Shown: positions 7,468 to 15,899 of the stretch, in pieces
How the letters are laid out: every line of letters starts with the position of its first letter
Numbering within the stretch: position 1 is the stretch's first letter
From: an uncultured Phascolarctobacterium sp.
GTDB lineage: Bacteria > Bacillota > Negativicutes > Acidaminococcales > Acidaminococcaceae
NCBI GenBank assembly: GCA_958448515.1
Contig: CAUDEF010000015.1
Span: forward strand, 1-44,474
Reading direction: 5' to 3'
Length of the DNA stretch: 44,474 nucleotides
Position numbers and translations under genes: made by a program
The notes under the pieces: generated by a model
The model's input: only the letters and a program-made list of their open reading frames with translations
Databases searched by the model: none
What the model was told of the DNA's origin: nothing

Positions 7468-10254
7468 TTACTTTACAGCAGCTGCACAGCGAGCACATAA
7501 GGTAGGATGTTCTGCATCCTTGCCTACTTCGTCACTGTAAATCCAGCAACGTTCACATTTTTCGCCTTCAGCAGCTTTTACAGTAACTTTCAAATCTTCC
7601 CGACCGGTTGCAATAGCACCGTTTTCAGCACCTTCAACAAGTACTGCTTTAGAAACAATCAGCAAAGTAGCAAGATCAGCTTCAACAGATTTCAAAACAG
7701 ACAAAGCATCACCGGAAGCACACAATTCTACATTAGCATCTAAAGAGTGACCGATAGTTTTTTCACGACGTGCAAGTTCAAGCACTTTGGTGATTTCACT
7801 GCGAATTTCAATGAAGCTATCCCATTTGCTTTCCAGAGCTTCGTCAATGTATTCTTCTTTAACTTCAGGCCACGGCAGCATTTGAACAGATTGCGGAGCA
7901 TTAGCAGGTTTTTTCATAAACTGCCATACTTCTTCCATAGTAAAGCTTAATACAGGGGTAAGCATTACAATGAGATCCGTCAAAATTTCATACATAGCAG
8001 TCTGAGCACTGCGGCGTTCTTTGCTGTCAGCTTTGTAAGCATACAGTCTATCTTTCAAAATATCCAGATAGTAGCTGGACATTTCTACAGTGCAGAAATT
8101 GTGGATTGCATGATATAAAACATGGAAATCATAATTATCATAAGCAGTAGTTACTTCTTTTTTCAGAAGCTGCAGATGCATTAATGCCCAACGATCCAGT
8201 TCCATCATGTCGTTGAAAGCAACTTTATCTTTTTCATAATCAAAGTCATTGATGTTGCCTAAGATATAACGGATGGTATTACGGATTTTACGATATACTT
8301 CAGATAACTGTTTCAAAATTTTAGGAGAAATACGAATATCTGCTTTATAGTCAGAAGAAGCAGCCCACAGGCGAATGATATCTGCACCATATTGGTCAAT
8401 AACTTCCTGCGGAACAATAACGTTGCCAACAGATTTAGACATCTTACGGCCTTCACCGTCAACAACATAACCATGTGTTAAAACAGATTTATACGGAGCT
8501 TTGCCAGTTACTGCTACAGATGTAAGCAAGGAGGACTGGAACCAGCCGCGATGCTGGTCACTGCCTTCAAGATACATATCAACCGGCCAGCAAAGTTCAG
8601 GACGTTTTCTTGCAACTGCCATATGAGTAGAGCCACTGTCGAACCATACGTCCATGATATCTGTTTCTTTATGGAAATGTTTACCGCCGCATTTCGGGCA
8701 GACAGTTCCTTCCGGCAGCAGTTCTTCTGCACTGTGTGCCCACCATGCATCACTGCCTTCTTTTTCAAAAGCTGCAGCAACGCTGTCAATGGTAGCGTCA
8801 TTAATTAAATGTTCACCGCATTCATCGCAGTAGAATACAGGAATAGGTACGCCCCATACACGCTGACGGCTGATGCACCAGTCGTGACGATCAGCTACCA
8901 TGTTATGAATACGCTGTTCACCCCAGGACGGAATCCATTTTACATCTTCTGCAATAGCTTTCAAAGCTTCATCACGGAAACCGTCAACAGAAGCAAACCA
9001 TTGAGCAGTAGCACGGAAGATAATAGGATTTTTGCAGCGCCAGCAGTGAGCGTACTGATGCTTGATATTTTCTTTGCCAAGCAGCATGTTCAGCTCGGAT
9101 AAATATTTCAAAATAGGAATATTGGCATCAAATACAAACATACCGGCAAAGCGTTCGCCTGCTTCTTCAGTCAGTTTACCTTGGCCGTCAACAGGGCACA
9201 GGATAGGCAGTTTATATTTCAAGCCTGTTTCAAAGTCGACATCACCATGTCCAGGAGCTGTATGTACGCAACCGGTACCAGCTTCCAGAGTTACATAGTC
9301 AGCAAGTACAACAAGGGATTTTCTGTCAAGTTCCGGCATAGGATGTTTGCATTCAGCAAATTCCATTTCTTTGCCCAGGCAGGTACCCAAAACGTTGCTC
9401 AAATCTTTTTTGCAGATTTTGCCAACCTGTTCAAGCAAATCTTTAGCCAGGAATAAAACTTCGCCTTCACATTCAACCCATGCGTATTCAATTTCAGGAT
9501 TCAAAGCAACAGCTACGTTAGCAGGCATGGTCCAGGGAGTAGTGGTCCAAATAACCATGTAAGCATTTTTACCCTGAGCAGCAGCCGGCATTTTGCCGTT
9601 ATCTTTAACGATAGGCATTTTTACGAAAATAGTAGGAGTTTTTTGTTCGCCATATTCAATTTCAGCTTCTGCAAGAGCAGTTTCGCAGTGCGGGCACCAG
9701 TAAACAGTCTTTTTGCCTTTATAAATATAGCCTTTTTTAGCCATTTCGCCAAACACACAAATCTGTTCAGCTTCAAAATCTTTATGCAAAGTAACATAAG
9801 GATGATCCCAGTCACCTAAAACGCCAAGTCTTTTGAAATCTTCACGCTGTGCATCAAGCCATTCCAATGCATAGTCATGGCATTTTCTGCGCAGAGTCAG
9901 CGGATCCAGCTCATTGCGATTTAAGCCAAGTGCATTAATTGCAGCATGTTCAATAGGCATACCATGAGTATCCCAGCCAGGAACATACGGAGTATCAAAT
10001 CCTCTGGAATATTTATATTTAATAATAATATCTTTCAGAATTTTATTTAACGCAGTACCCATATGAATACGGCCATTAGCGTACGGCGGTCCGTCATGCA
10101 GAACAAATTTTTCGTTACCTGCATGCATTTCCTGTTTTTTGCCATAAATATCATTTTCATGCCAGAATTTTAAAATTTCAGGTTCTCTCTGCGGCAGACC
10201 AGCACGCATAGGAAACTCTGTTTCAGGCAAATTAAGTGTTTTGCTATAATCCAA
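7468..10254 (-). CDS. ileS: Isoleucine--tRNA ligase
   Basis: 928 residues, full length for the bacterial enzyme. It attaches isoleucine to its tRNA in the cytosol. The HIGH-type motif is in PYANGRIHMG, the KMSKS loop in GRKMSKSVGN, and a C-terminal zinc-binding Cys4 motif reads CERCW...CARC. The frame stays open to 10305, but the true start is TTG at 10254, eight bases after GGAGG, giving a protein beginning MDYSKTLNLPE. Control is by the Ile T-box immediately upstream. It is transcribed alone between its T-box and the terminator at 7421. Confidence 0.97.
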   Translation of the reverse strand: MDYSKTLNLPETEFPMRAGLPQREPEILKFWHENDIYGKKQEMHAGNEKFVLHDGPPYANGRIHMGTALNKILKDIIIKYKYSRGFDTPYVPGWDTHGMPIEHAAINALGLNRNELDPLTLRRKCHDYALEWLDAQREDFKRLGVLGDWDHPYVTLHKDFEAEQICVFGEMAKKGYIYKGKKTVYWCPHCETALAEAEIEYGEQKTPTIFVKMPIVKDNGKMPAAAQGKNAYMVIWTTTPWTMPANVAVALNPEIEYAWVECEGEVLFLAKDLLEQVGKICKKDLSNVLGTCLGKEMEFAECKHPMPELDRKSLVVLADYVTLEAGTGCVHTAPGHGDVDFETGLKYKLPILCPVDGQGKLTEEAGERFAGMFVFDANIPILKYLSELNMLLGKENIKHQYAHCWRCKNPIIFRATAQWFASVDGFRDEALKAIAEDVKWIPSWGEQRIHNMVADRHDWCISRQRVWGVPIPVFYCDECGEHLINDATIDSVAAAFEKEGSDAWWAHSAEELLPEGTVCPKCGGKHFHKETDIMDVWFDSGSTHMAVARKRPELCWPVDMYLEGSDQHRGWFQSSLLTSVAVTGKAPYKSVLTHGYVVDGEGRKMSKSVGNVIVPQEVIDQYGADIIRLWAASSDYKADIRISPKILKQLSEVYRKIRNTIRYILGNINDFDYEKDKVAFNDMMELDRWALMHLQLLKKEVTTAYDNYDFHVLYHAIHNFCTVEMSSYYLDILKDRLYAYKADSKERRSAQTAMYEILTDLIVMLTPVLSFTMEEVWQFMKKPANAPQSVQMLPWPEVKEEYIDEALESKWDSFIEIRSEITKVLELARREKTIGHSLDANVELCASGDALSVLKSVEADLATLLIVSKAVLVEGAENGAIATGREDLKVTVKAAEGEKCERCWIYSDEVGKDAEHPTLCARCAAAVK

Positions 10255-10284
10255 AATAGACACCTCCAAAATACTGTAAGAAAA

Positions 10285-10527
10285 ACAAAAAAGCCTCATC
10301 CGCAAGGGACGAGACTTAAAATACCCGTGGTACCACCCTCATGACACTAAAGTGCCACTCGAAACGCTTTATCGGGCGTTAACCGTATACATCTACTTAC
10401 TTTCGACATATCCGCTCAAAAGTGATCTTCAGCTGCTTTCAAATCGTTCGGGCTTGCACCATCCCCGAATCGCTCTGCCTATCCGGCAGCCTACTGTCTT
10501 TTTCATTGCGTTATCAATATTAAAACA
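10285..10527 (-). promoter_or_regulatory. T-box riboswitch, isoleucine-specific
   Basis: The minus-strand leader of ileS. It contains the T-box core AGGGTGGTACCACG (10326-10339), a stem I region with an AGTA element, and a specifier loop reading ATC (10424-10426), an isoleucine codon followed by ACT. The competing terminator is GTCTCGTCC-CTTGC-GGATGAGGC plus six T (10287-10315), and CGTCCCT in its 5' arm can pair with the T-box to form the antiterminator. Uncharged tRNA-Ile would therefore allow readthrough. Confidence 0.95.
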
Positions 10528-10532
10528 CTGTT

Positions 10533-10562
10533 ATTATATATCATCAGCTTATATTAAGTCAA
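10533..10562 (-). promoter_or_regulatory. Promoter of the ileS T-box leader
   Basis: TTGACT (10557-10562), an 18-base spacer and TATAAT (10533-10538) on the minus strand. Transcription would start about 270 bases before ileS. Confidence 0.7.
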
Positions 10563-10577
10563 CAGCAAAAGCTGGCA

Positions 10578-11246
10578 CTACTTTTTATACTTAAAGTCAA
10601 AAACGCCAAAACCATTTTCTGCAGACAGATGTGAAACATCATTAAGTCTGAAAACTGCGTGCTCATTCCATTTATTAATGCCTAAAACAGTTACACTTGC
10701 CGGCTGAATGTCTACAGAAAAATTTTTTTCAACTACCTGCTTCATATCCATTCCCATCCAGAAAAAAATTATATTCTGAATAGTTCCTTTATGAGCAACA
10801 ATCAGCAAATTTTCATTCTCCACATCGGCATTTTCCAAAAGTCCCTGAACATTACGCTGATAAAATTCATTTCGTGTTTCTCCGCCGGGATAATTTCTGT
10901 GATTAAGTTCCTGCTCACTTTCCGGGCGGCAGTAAATCTTTTTAGCTTCATCTTCTGTTAGGCCGGCAGCAGCACCATTATTTTTTTCACGCAAAAACAG
11001 ATATTCTTCAACACTGTTTTTTCCCGGCAGCTTTTCAGCAATAATTTTTGCAGATTCTGCTGCTCTTTTTAAGTCACTGGCTAATATTCTTATTTTACAA
11101 TTTTTATCTGAAAAATCACGAGCCAGTTTCTCACCAACTGCCCGCAGCTGTTCTCTGCCTTTTTCTGTCAGTGATGAATTAGTCCAGCCGCCAGTAAGCT
11201 TATTGGTATGGTGAGTAGCTTCACCATGTCGTACTAAAATTATCAT
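10578..11246 (-). CDS. Histidine phosphatase family protein (phosphoglycerate mutase-like)
   Basis: 222 residues. The catalytic motif LVRHGEATH is at the N-terminus (His7), and the second conserved His is in IVAHKGTIQN. The family includes phosphoglycerate mutases, alpha-ribazole phosphatase (CobC) and other phosphatases; the substrate here is not clear. The frame opens at 11279, but AGAGGGTG (11251-11258), overlapping the divIVA stop codon, positions the ATG at 11246. It is the last gene of the cell-division cluster, 10 bases after divIVA. Confidence 0.85.
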   Translation of the reverse strand: MIILVRHGEATHHTNKLTGGWTNSSLTEKGREQLRAVGEKLARDFSDKNCKIRILASDLKRAAESAKIIAEKLPGKNSVEEYLFLREKNNGAAAGLTEDEAKKIYCRPESEQELNHRNYPGGETRNEFYQRNVQGLLENADVENENLLIVAHKGTIQNIIFFWMGMDMKQVVEKNFSVDIQPASVTVLGINKWNEHAVFRLNDVSHLSAENGFGVFDFKYKK

Positions 11247-11256
11247 CTTACACCCT

Positions 11257-12075
11257 CTATTTTGAAGTCTGCTCCTCAAAGTTCTTCAGCATTTCCAGTT
11301 GAGTTTCCAAAAGATGCTGCATATGTTTTCTGTGTACCATAGCCTTTTTAACCTGATCGTCATACATACTGCGTGCCAGAGCAACTTTAGCTTCTGCCTC
11401 AAAAATTATTTTTCTGCTGCGTTCTTCTGCGTCACCAACAATCTTACGATAGTTAGTATTAGCCTCCAAACTCATTTTACTTGCTTCTGCACGGGCTGTT
11501 TCCAGCACTTTTGCAGCTTCTGAAGCAGCTGTATTAGCACGTTTTTTGCATACATCATCATTGGTAACTCTAAGTTTTTCCATTTCTACTTCAGTATCAT
11601 TACGCAGCTTATCAGCATAATTTCTTGCTTCTTCCTTAATCTTGGCACATTCAGCTTCCGCAGCATTACGCATATTCTCTGTTTTATTTTTTGTTTTATT
11701 ATAAATATCTTCTGCCTGCAGCATGGCATCATCATGGATTTTTTGCGCCATAGCTTTAGCTTCTGCCAGCATCTGCTCGCATTTCACCTGAGTTTCATGC
11801 TCTAAAAGCGCAGCTTTTTTTTCACTGCTGGCCTTAACTTCATCAGCAGTTTCCTGAGCTACTGTAAGTGTACTCTGCATTGTAGCTTCCATCTGCTGAT
11901 AATACTCTAATTTGGAGCTTACTCGCTCAACGGTATCTTTAAGTTCCAGATTATCCATGTATAAATGCTCATATTCTTTACGCAGCATTTCCATAAATTT
12001 ATCTACTTCTTCTGTTTCATATCCTCTAAAACCTTTAGAAAAGGTTTTATCCTTCAAATCTAACGGTGTTAACAT
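11257..12075 (-). CDS. divIVA: DivIVA domain-containing protein
   Basis: 272 residues. The N-terminal DivIVA lipid-binding region reads LTPLDLKDKTFSKGFRGY, followed by ETEEVDKFM and a long, Ala/Glu/Lys-rich coiled coil over nearly the whole remainder. DivIVA proteins bind negatively curved membrane and organise division sites or poles. It follows ylmH by 11 bases, the order known from Gram-positive sepF/ylm clusters. The ATG has AAAGGGGA upstream. It is longer than B. subtilis DivIVA (164 residues), with the extra length in the coiled coil. Confidence 0.93.
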   Translation of the reverse strand: MLTPLDLKDKTFSKGFRGYETEEVDKFMEMLRKEYEHLYMDNLELKDTVERVSSKLEYYQQMEATMQSTLTVAQETADEVKASSEKKAALLEHETQVKCEQMLAEAKAMAQKIHDDAMLQAEDIYNKTKNKTENMRNAAEAECAKIKEEARNYADKLRNDTEVEMEKLRVTNDDVCKKRANTAASEAAKVLETARAEASKMSLEANTNYRKIVGDAEERSRKIIFEAEAKVALARSMYDDQVKKAMVHRKHMQHLLETQLEMLKNFEEQTSK

Positions 12076-12086
12076 ATTGTTCCCCT

Positions 12087-12872
12087 TTATATATATCGCT
12101 TAAGAGTAATACTTATTCTGCCCTTTTTAGTAGTGCCTTTAACCTCAGCTACTTCTACTCTGCCGCGTCCTCTGAATGATATAACATCACCTTCAGCAAC
12201 TGTCTGTGCCGCTTTTTTAGCTTCCTTCCAGTTAAGCTTAACATTCTGGCTTTTAATTTCATCATTCATTCTGCTTCTGGAAACACCATACCCTGCCGCA
12301 GCTACGGCATCCAAACGTAAATCAGCAACAGTAGCATTAATAATTTTTACTTTTTCTTCTTTCTGCAGCAGATCTTCAGCTGTAATTTCCGTCAGTGTTA
12401 TCGGAGCTGAGCCAATCTGAGTAAGATTTCCCTGCAGATAATTCATCAAAGTTTTATCAACAACAAACTGAGCTCCTTCCGGAACAAAAACAATATCCCC
12501 TATAGCTTCACGTTTGCAGCCGCTTCCCATAAATGCGCCCAGAACATCTCTGTGAGATAAATCATAATAACGTTTATCCCAGGATGCCAGGCAATAAGCC
12601 ATACCATAATCGGGCTTGCCGAAAAAATCATCAGCAATAAAGGCAGCCTTCACTCTTTCAGCATTATTAAAGCCACCATAAGCTTCAATTTTGATATTTT
12701 CAAAATTGGCAGCTACTATCTCAGCCACATTATAGCTATGAGGATCAAGAAACTCACTTACTCTGAATTTTCTGCTTTTATTGGCACCTTCAGCCAAATC
12801 TATTAACTTAGCAGCCAGCTGGTCATCTCCGCTGGCTTTAAAATACCTTAAAATTTTCTCTCTATCAGCCAT
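12087..12872 (-). CDS. ylmH: YlmH family RNA-binding protein (S4 domain)
   Basis: 261 residues beginning MADREKILRYF. The N-terminal two thirds match the YlmH fold and the C-terminal about 70 residues form an S4 RNA-binding domain (SRSRMNDEIKSQNVKLNWK, then GDVISFRGRGRVEV). The frame is open to 12986 inside proC, but the ATG at 12872, one base after the proC stop, is the sensible start, with GGG seven bases upstream. YlmH proteins bind ribosomal RNA or stalled ribosomal subunits in Firmicutes and sit between sepF and divIVA. Confidence 0.9.
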   Translation of the reverse strand: MADREKILRYFKASGDDQLAAKLIDLAEGANKSRKFRVSEFLDPHSYNVAEIVAANFENIKIEAYGGFNNAERVKAAFIADDFFGKPDYGMAYCLASWDKRYYDLSHRDVLGAFMGSGCKREAIGDIVFVPEGAQFVVDKTLMNYLQGNLTQIGSAPITLTEITAEDLLQKEEKVKIINATVADLRLDAVAAAGYGVSRSRMNDEIKSQNVKLNWKEAKKAAQTVAEGDVISFRGRGRVEVAEVKGTTKKGRISITLKRYI

Positions 12873-12873
12873 T

Positions 12874-13698
12874 TCATTTACCCTGTAATTCGTTACTTCT
12901 CTGCAGCACTGCCTGCACTGCGTCATAGAAAGCACCACGCACTCCGTGGTTTTCCAAAGCGTGAATACCAGCAATAGTAGTACCACCCGGAGATGTTACC
13001 TGATCGCGCAGCTGTGCAGGATGCAAACCTGTTTTAATACACATTTTACCGCTTCCTGCCAAAGTCTGAGCAGCCAGCTTAATTGCCAGAGCACGGGGCA
13101 GACCTGCACGCACACCTGCATCAGCAAGAGCATCAATAATAACAAAAGCATATCCGGGTCCACAGCCGGAAATAGCTGTAATCGCCTCAATGGCACTTTC
13201 TGCTACAATTTCAATCTCACCGCAGCAGCTAAAAATAGCTTTAGCATCTTCAAGCATAGTCTCAGTAACATTTTCATCTGCACAAATAGCAGTCATACCT
13301 TCACCAACAGCTAAAGGAGTATTAGGCATTGTTCTGATAACAGGATATCCCGGAACATAATCATGAAGCATGGAAATGCTTACGCTGCCCATTATGGAAA
13401 TTACAAAGGCATCCTTGCGCATAGCAGCTGTCAGCTCACTGTTTAAAGCCACTGGTGCCACCTGTGGTTTAACTGCTAAAATAACAAGTTCCGCATCAGC
13501 AACAGCCGCGTTATTATCGGTAACAGCATTTACTCCATATGTATTAATAAGATATTCACATCTTGCAGCAGTATGTTCTCCGACAAAAATCCTGCTGCTT
13601 TCAATCAGTCCGCTTGACAATACGCCCTTAATAATAGCTTCAGCCATTGCGCCTCCGCCAATAAAAGCTATCTTTTGTACATTTATTTTTCTTCCCAT
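12874..13698 (-). CDS. proC: Pyrroline-5-carboxylate reductase
   Basis: 274 residues, full length. The Rossmann nucleotide-binding motif is IGGGAMAEAII; the family signature is SGCGPGYAF, followed by SPGGTTIAGI. It catalyses the last step of proline synthesis, NAD(P)H-dependent reduction of pyrroline-5-carboxylate. The ATG at 13698 lies within the end of sepF (16-base overlap) behind AAGGAAG. proC inside the sepF/ylm cluster is common in Firmicutes. Confidence 0.95.
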   Translation of the reverse strand: MGRKINVQKIAFIGGGAMAEAIIKGVLSSGLIESSRIFVGEHTAARCEYLINTYGVNAVTDNNAAVADAELVILAVKPQVAPVALNSELTAAMRKDAFVISIMGSVSISMLHDYVPGYPVIRTMPNTPLAVGEGMTAICADENVTETMLEDAKAIFSCCGEIEIVAESAIEAITAISGCGPGYAFVIIDALADAGVRAGLPRALAIKLAAQTLAGSGKMCIKTGLHPAQLRDQVTSPGGTTIAGIHALENHGVRGAFYDAVQAVLQRSNELQGK

Positions 13699-14249
13699 GG
13701 CTGTCTTCCTTTGTCATCATATACACTTACACCGGCATCAATATCAACATTTTTAGGTGCGCATACAAGAATGCTTTTGCCAATCTTTTTCATGCTGCCA
13801 CCCAAAGCGTAAATTGTACCGCTGATAAAATCTGTCATTCTCTTCGTTACAATACTGTCAGTATTATCAAAATTAACAACAACAGGCTGCTTATTGCGTA
13901 AATAATCAGCAATTTTCTGTGAATCATCAAATCCGGACGGTTCAAGCACTACAACCTTCACCTGCTTATCAGCAAGGGGCAGGGCTATGGTTCTGCTGCC
14001 GCTTTCCAAATCTTTCTTTGACTCAGCAAGCGCATTTTTTCTTCTGAAAAGAGCAGACTTCGCAGCAGGCTCTGCTGGCTCATTTTCAACTCTTTTATCT
14101 GCGGCAGCCATATTCTTTTTAGCAAACAAAGAGCTTTTTTTCTTTGCGCTGTCAGCTTTTACTTCTTTTTCATACTCTTCTTCCAAAATTTCTTCTTCAT
14201 CGTATAAACCCAAAGCTTCAGTGATTTTATCTACAAATTTCATTCTCAT
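13683..14249 (-). CDS. sepF: Cell division protein SepF
   Basis: 188 residues. A short amphipathic N-terminus (KFVDKITEALGL, the membrane anchor of SepF) is followed by a charged variable linker rich in Lys, Ala and Glu and a C-terminal SepF core (about 85-175; VVVNFDNTDSIVTKRMTDF, then GTIYALGGSMKKIG). SepF links FtsZ to the membrane. Two ATG codons two residues apart (14249 and 14243) are both possible; AAAGG fits either loosely. It follows the yggS stop directly. Confidence 0.94.
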   Translation of the reverse strand: MRMKFVDKITEALGLYDEEEILEEEYEKEVKADSAKKKSSLFAKKNMAAADKRVENEPAEPAAKSALFRRKNALAESKKDLESGSRTIALPLADKQVKVVVLEPSGFDDSQKIADYLRNKQPVVVNFDNTDSIVTKRMTDFISGTIYALGGSMKKIGKSILVCAPKNVDIDAGVSVYDDKGRQPWEEK

Positions 14250-14957
14250 CTAGCCTTTCTTGAAATTCAAACTGTAATCCCGCTGTCCAAACAAAGCCGT
14301 TCCCACTCGCACAATATTAGCGCCTTCTTCAATAGCTACAGTGTAATCACTGCTCATTCCCATGGATAAATATTCAATTTCAGGACGCATATTTTTCAGC
14401 CTGCAATAGCATCTGTATCCGGCAGCAAAAATCGGTCTTGTATCCTCAATATTTTCTGTCTTAGGTGCAATAACCATCAACCCCTTAACAGAAATATGGG
14501 TAAAGCTGTCCAGCTTGGTAAGAATATCGAGATACTCTTCCCTACTGAAACCAGTTTTCTGCTCTTCTTTTGCAATATTAAGCTGAAGCAAAACTTTCTG
14601 CACTTTGCCAATCTTGCCTGCTTCTGCGTCTATTGCTGTCATTAGCCTTTCGCTGTCGACTGATTCTATAATATCAAAAAGGGCTACAGCCTGTTTAACC
14701 TTGTTTGTCTGCAAATGTCCAATCAGATGCCATGTTCCATCTTGGCCAATTTCATCCTGCTTAAACTTTGCTTCCTGAACCCTGTTTTCGCCTATATTTT
14801 TTATACCGCATGCCAAAGATTCAGTAATAACATCAGCAGGGTGATTTTTAGTTACAGCAACTAAAATAACATTTTTACCGGTAATTTTATCTTCTGTTCT
14901 TTTACCGACAGCTGTACATATTTTTTCATTTACAGCTTGTAAATTTTCAGCTAACAA
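14250..14957 (-). CDS. YggS family PLP-binding protein (PLP homeostasis protein)
   Basis: 235 residues, full length for the PLPBP/YggS family. The PLP lysine is in VAVTKNHP and the signature GENRVQEAKFK follows. The family buffers pyridoxal phosphate and has no firm enzymatic activity. The start is TTG at 14957 with GGAGGG six bases upstream. It is the first gene of the sepF cluster, separated from pgeF by a terminator and about 100 AT-rich bases that must contain the cluster promoter. Confidence 0.93.
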   Translation of the reverse strand: MLAENLQAVNEKICTAVGKRTEDKITGKNVILVAVTKNHPADVITESLACGIKNIGENRVQEAKFKQDEIGQDGTWHLIGHLQTNKVKQAVALFDIIESVDSERLMTAIDAEAGKIGKVQKVLLQLNIAKEEQKTGFSREEYLDILTKLDSFTHISVKGLMVIAPKTENIEDTRPIFAAGYRCYCRLKNMRPEIEYLSMGMSSDYTVAIEEGANIVRVGTALFGQRDYSLNFKKG

Positions 14958-15062
14958 AACAATCCCTCCAAATAAAACATTATATTATTCGCAGGACAAT
15001 AACATGAACTGTCTTCTTGTAATTTTAGCACAATCTGCTTTGCCTTGTCCATTAAGATACAC

Positions 15063-15090
15063 AAAAAGCACAGGCCGACCGCCTGCGCTT
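15063..15090 (-). terminator. Terminator after pgeF
   Basis: Hairpin AGCGCAGG...CCTGTGCT with a T run on the minus strand, directly downstream of the pgeF stop codon. Confidence 0.8.
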
Positions 15091-15094
15091 TCTG

Positions 15095-15898
15095 CTAATT
15101 TTTACAAATGCAAACACCCATTCTTCCTGTTTTTCCATTCTCGCCACGGTAAGAACAGAATAATTCACAATTATGATTAGTACACACCTGAGCAATCGCA
15201 ATCATGTCTTCTTTTATACCGCAATTCATAAGCTGCAGCTTATTTACCTGCCATAAATCCAGAAAATATCTGCCATTTTCTGCCGGTGAAAAACACTGCG
15301 CATATTTTTTGCCCTTACTGTAAACTGCATCATCTACTTCATAACAGCAGCTGCCTATAGATGGTGCAATAGCCGCAATCATATTCTCCGGCTGACAGCC
15401 AAATTCTTTTTTCATGGCTTCAACAGTTTTGGCAGTAATTTCATCCATACTGCCACGCCAGCCGGCATGAACAAGACCTATGCTGCCAGTTTTAATATCT
15501 GCCAGCAAAACCGGAACACAATCTGCATAAAAAAGCAATAGAGGAACTCCAGAAAGATTAGTAATCAAAGCATCTGTATTTTTTATTGTATTTTCCAAAT
15601 TTAAAGCTCCGCTGCCGACAAGTTTTTCATCTACTATAGTTATCTGTGAACCATGCACCTGCTGGCAAGTGGTAAATTTACGGTAATCTACATTCAGCGC
15701 TGCAGCAAATTTTTTTCTGTTAGCCAGCACGAGCTTATCATCATCATCTACATGCAGAGCAAGATTCAAGGTATCTTGCACAATAGCACTTTCACCATGC
15801 AATCTGCAGCTGCAGGCTGTCAGTATATTGTTTCGCGCAAAAAGCTCAAAACTGCCAAACCAGATATTATTTTTCTGTCTGATATAAAAATCTTTCAT
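15095..15898 (-). CDS. pgeF: Peptidoglycan editing factor PgeF (YlmD/YfiH, laccase-domain family)
   Basis: 267 residues. The family signature HAGWRG is present with the metal-site Cys and His around it (FYADCVPVLL; GSCCYEVDD). In E. coli, PgeF removes wrongly incorporated L-Ser from peptidoglycan precursors; purified relatives show purine nucleoside phosphorylase activity. An upstream in-frame TTG at 15934 lies inside the preceding gene; ATG at 15898, one base after that gene's stop, is more plausible although its ribosome site is weak. Likely translationally coupled to the radical SAM gene. Confidence 0.88.
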   Translation of the reverse strand: MKDFYIRQKNNIWFGSFELFARNNILTACSCRLHGESAIVQDTLNLALHVDDDDKLVLANRKKFAAALNVDYRKFTTCQQVHGSQITIVDEKLVGSGALNLENTIKNTDALITNLSGVPLLLFYADCVPVLLADIKTGSIGLVHAGWRGSMDEITAKTVEAMKKEFGCQPENMIAAIAPSIGSCCYEVDDAVYSKGKKYAQCFSPAENGRYFLDLWQVNKLQLMNCGIKEDMIAIAQVCTNHNCELFCSYRGENGKTGRMGVCICKN

Positions 15899-15899
15899 T

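Noticed and set aside
7507..9562. Several plus-strand open frames inside ileS
   Set aside because: All lie opposite strongly conserved ileS sequence and show no family features.
10352..10594. An 80-residue plus-strand open frame upstream of ileS
   Set aside because: It is antisense to the Ile T-box leader and has no ribosome site.
13370..13756. A 128-residue plus-strand frame across proC and sepF
   Set aside because: Antisense to two confidently assigned genes; hydrophobic composition arises from the Ala-rich opposite strand.
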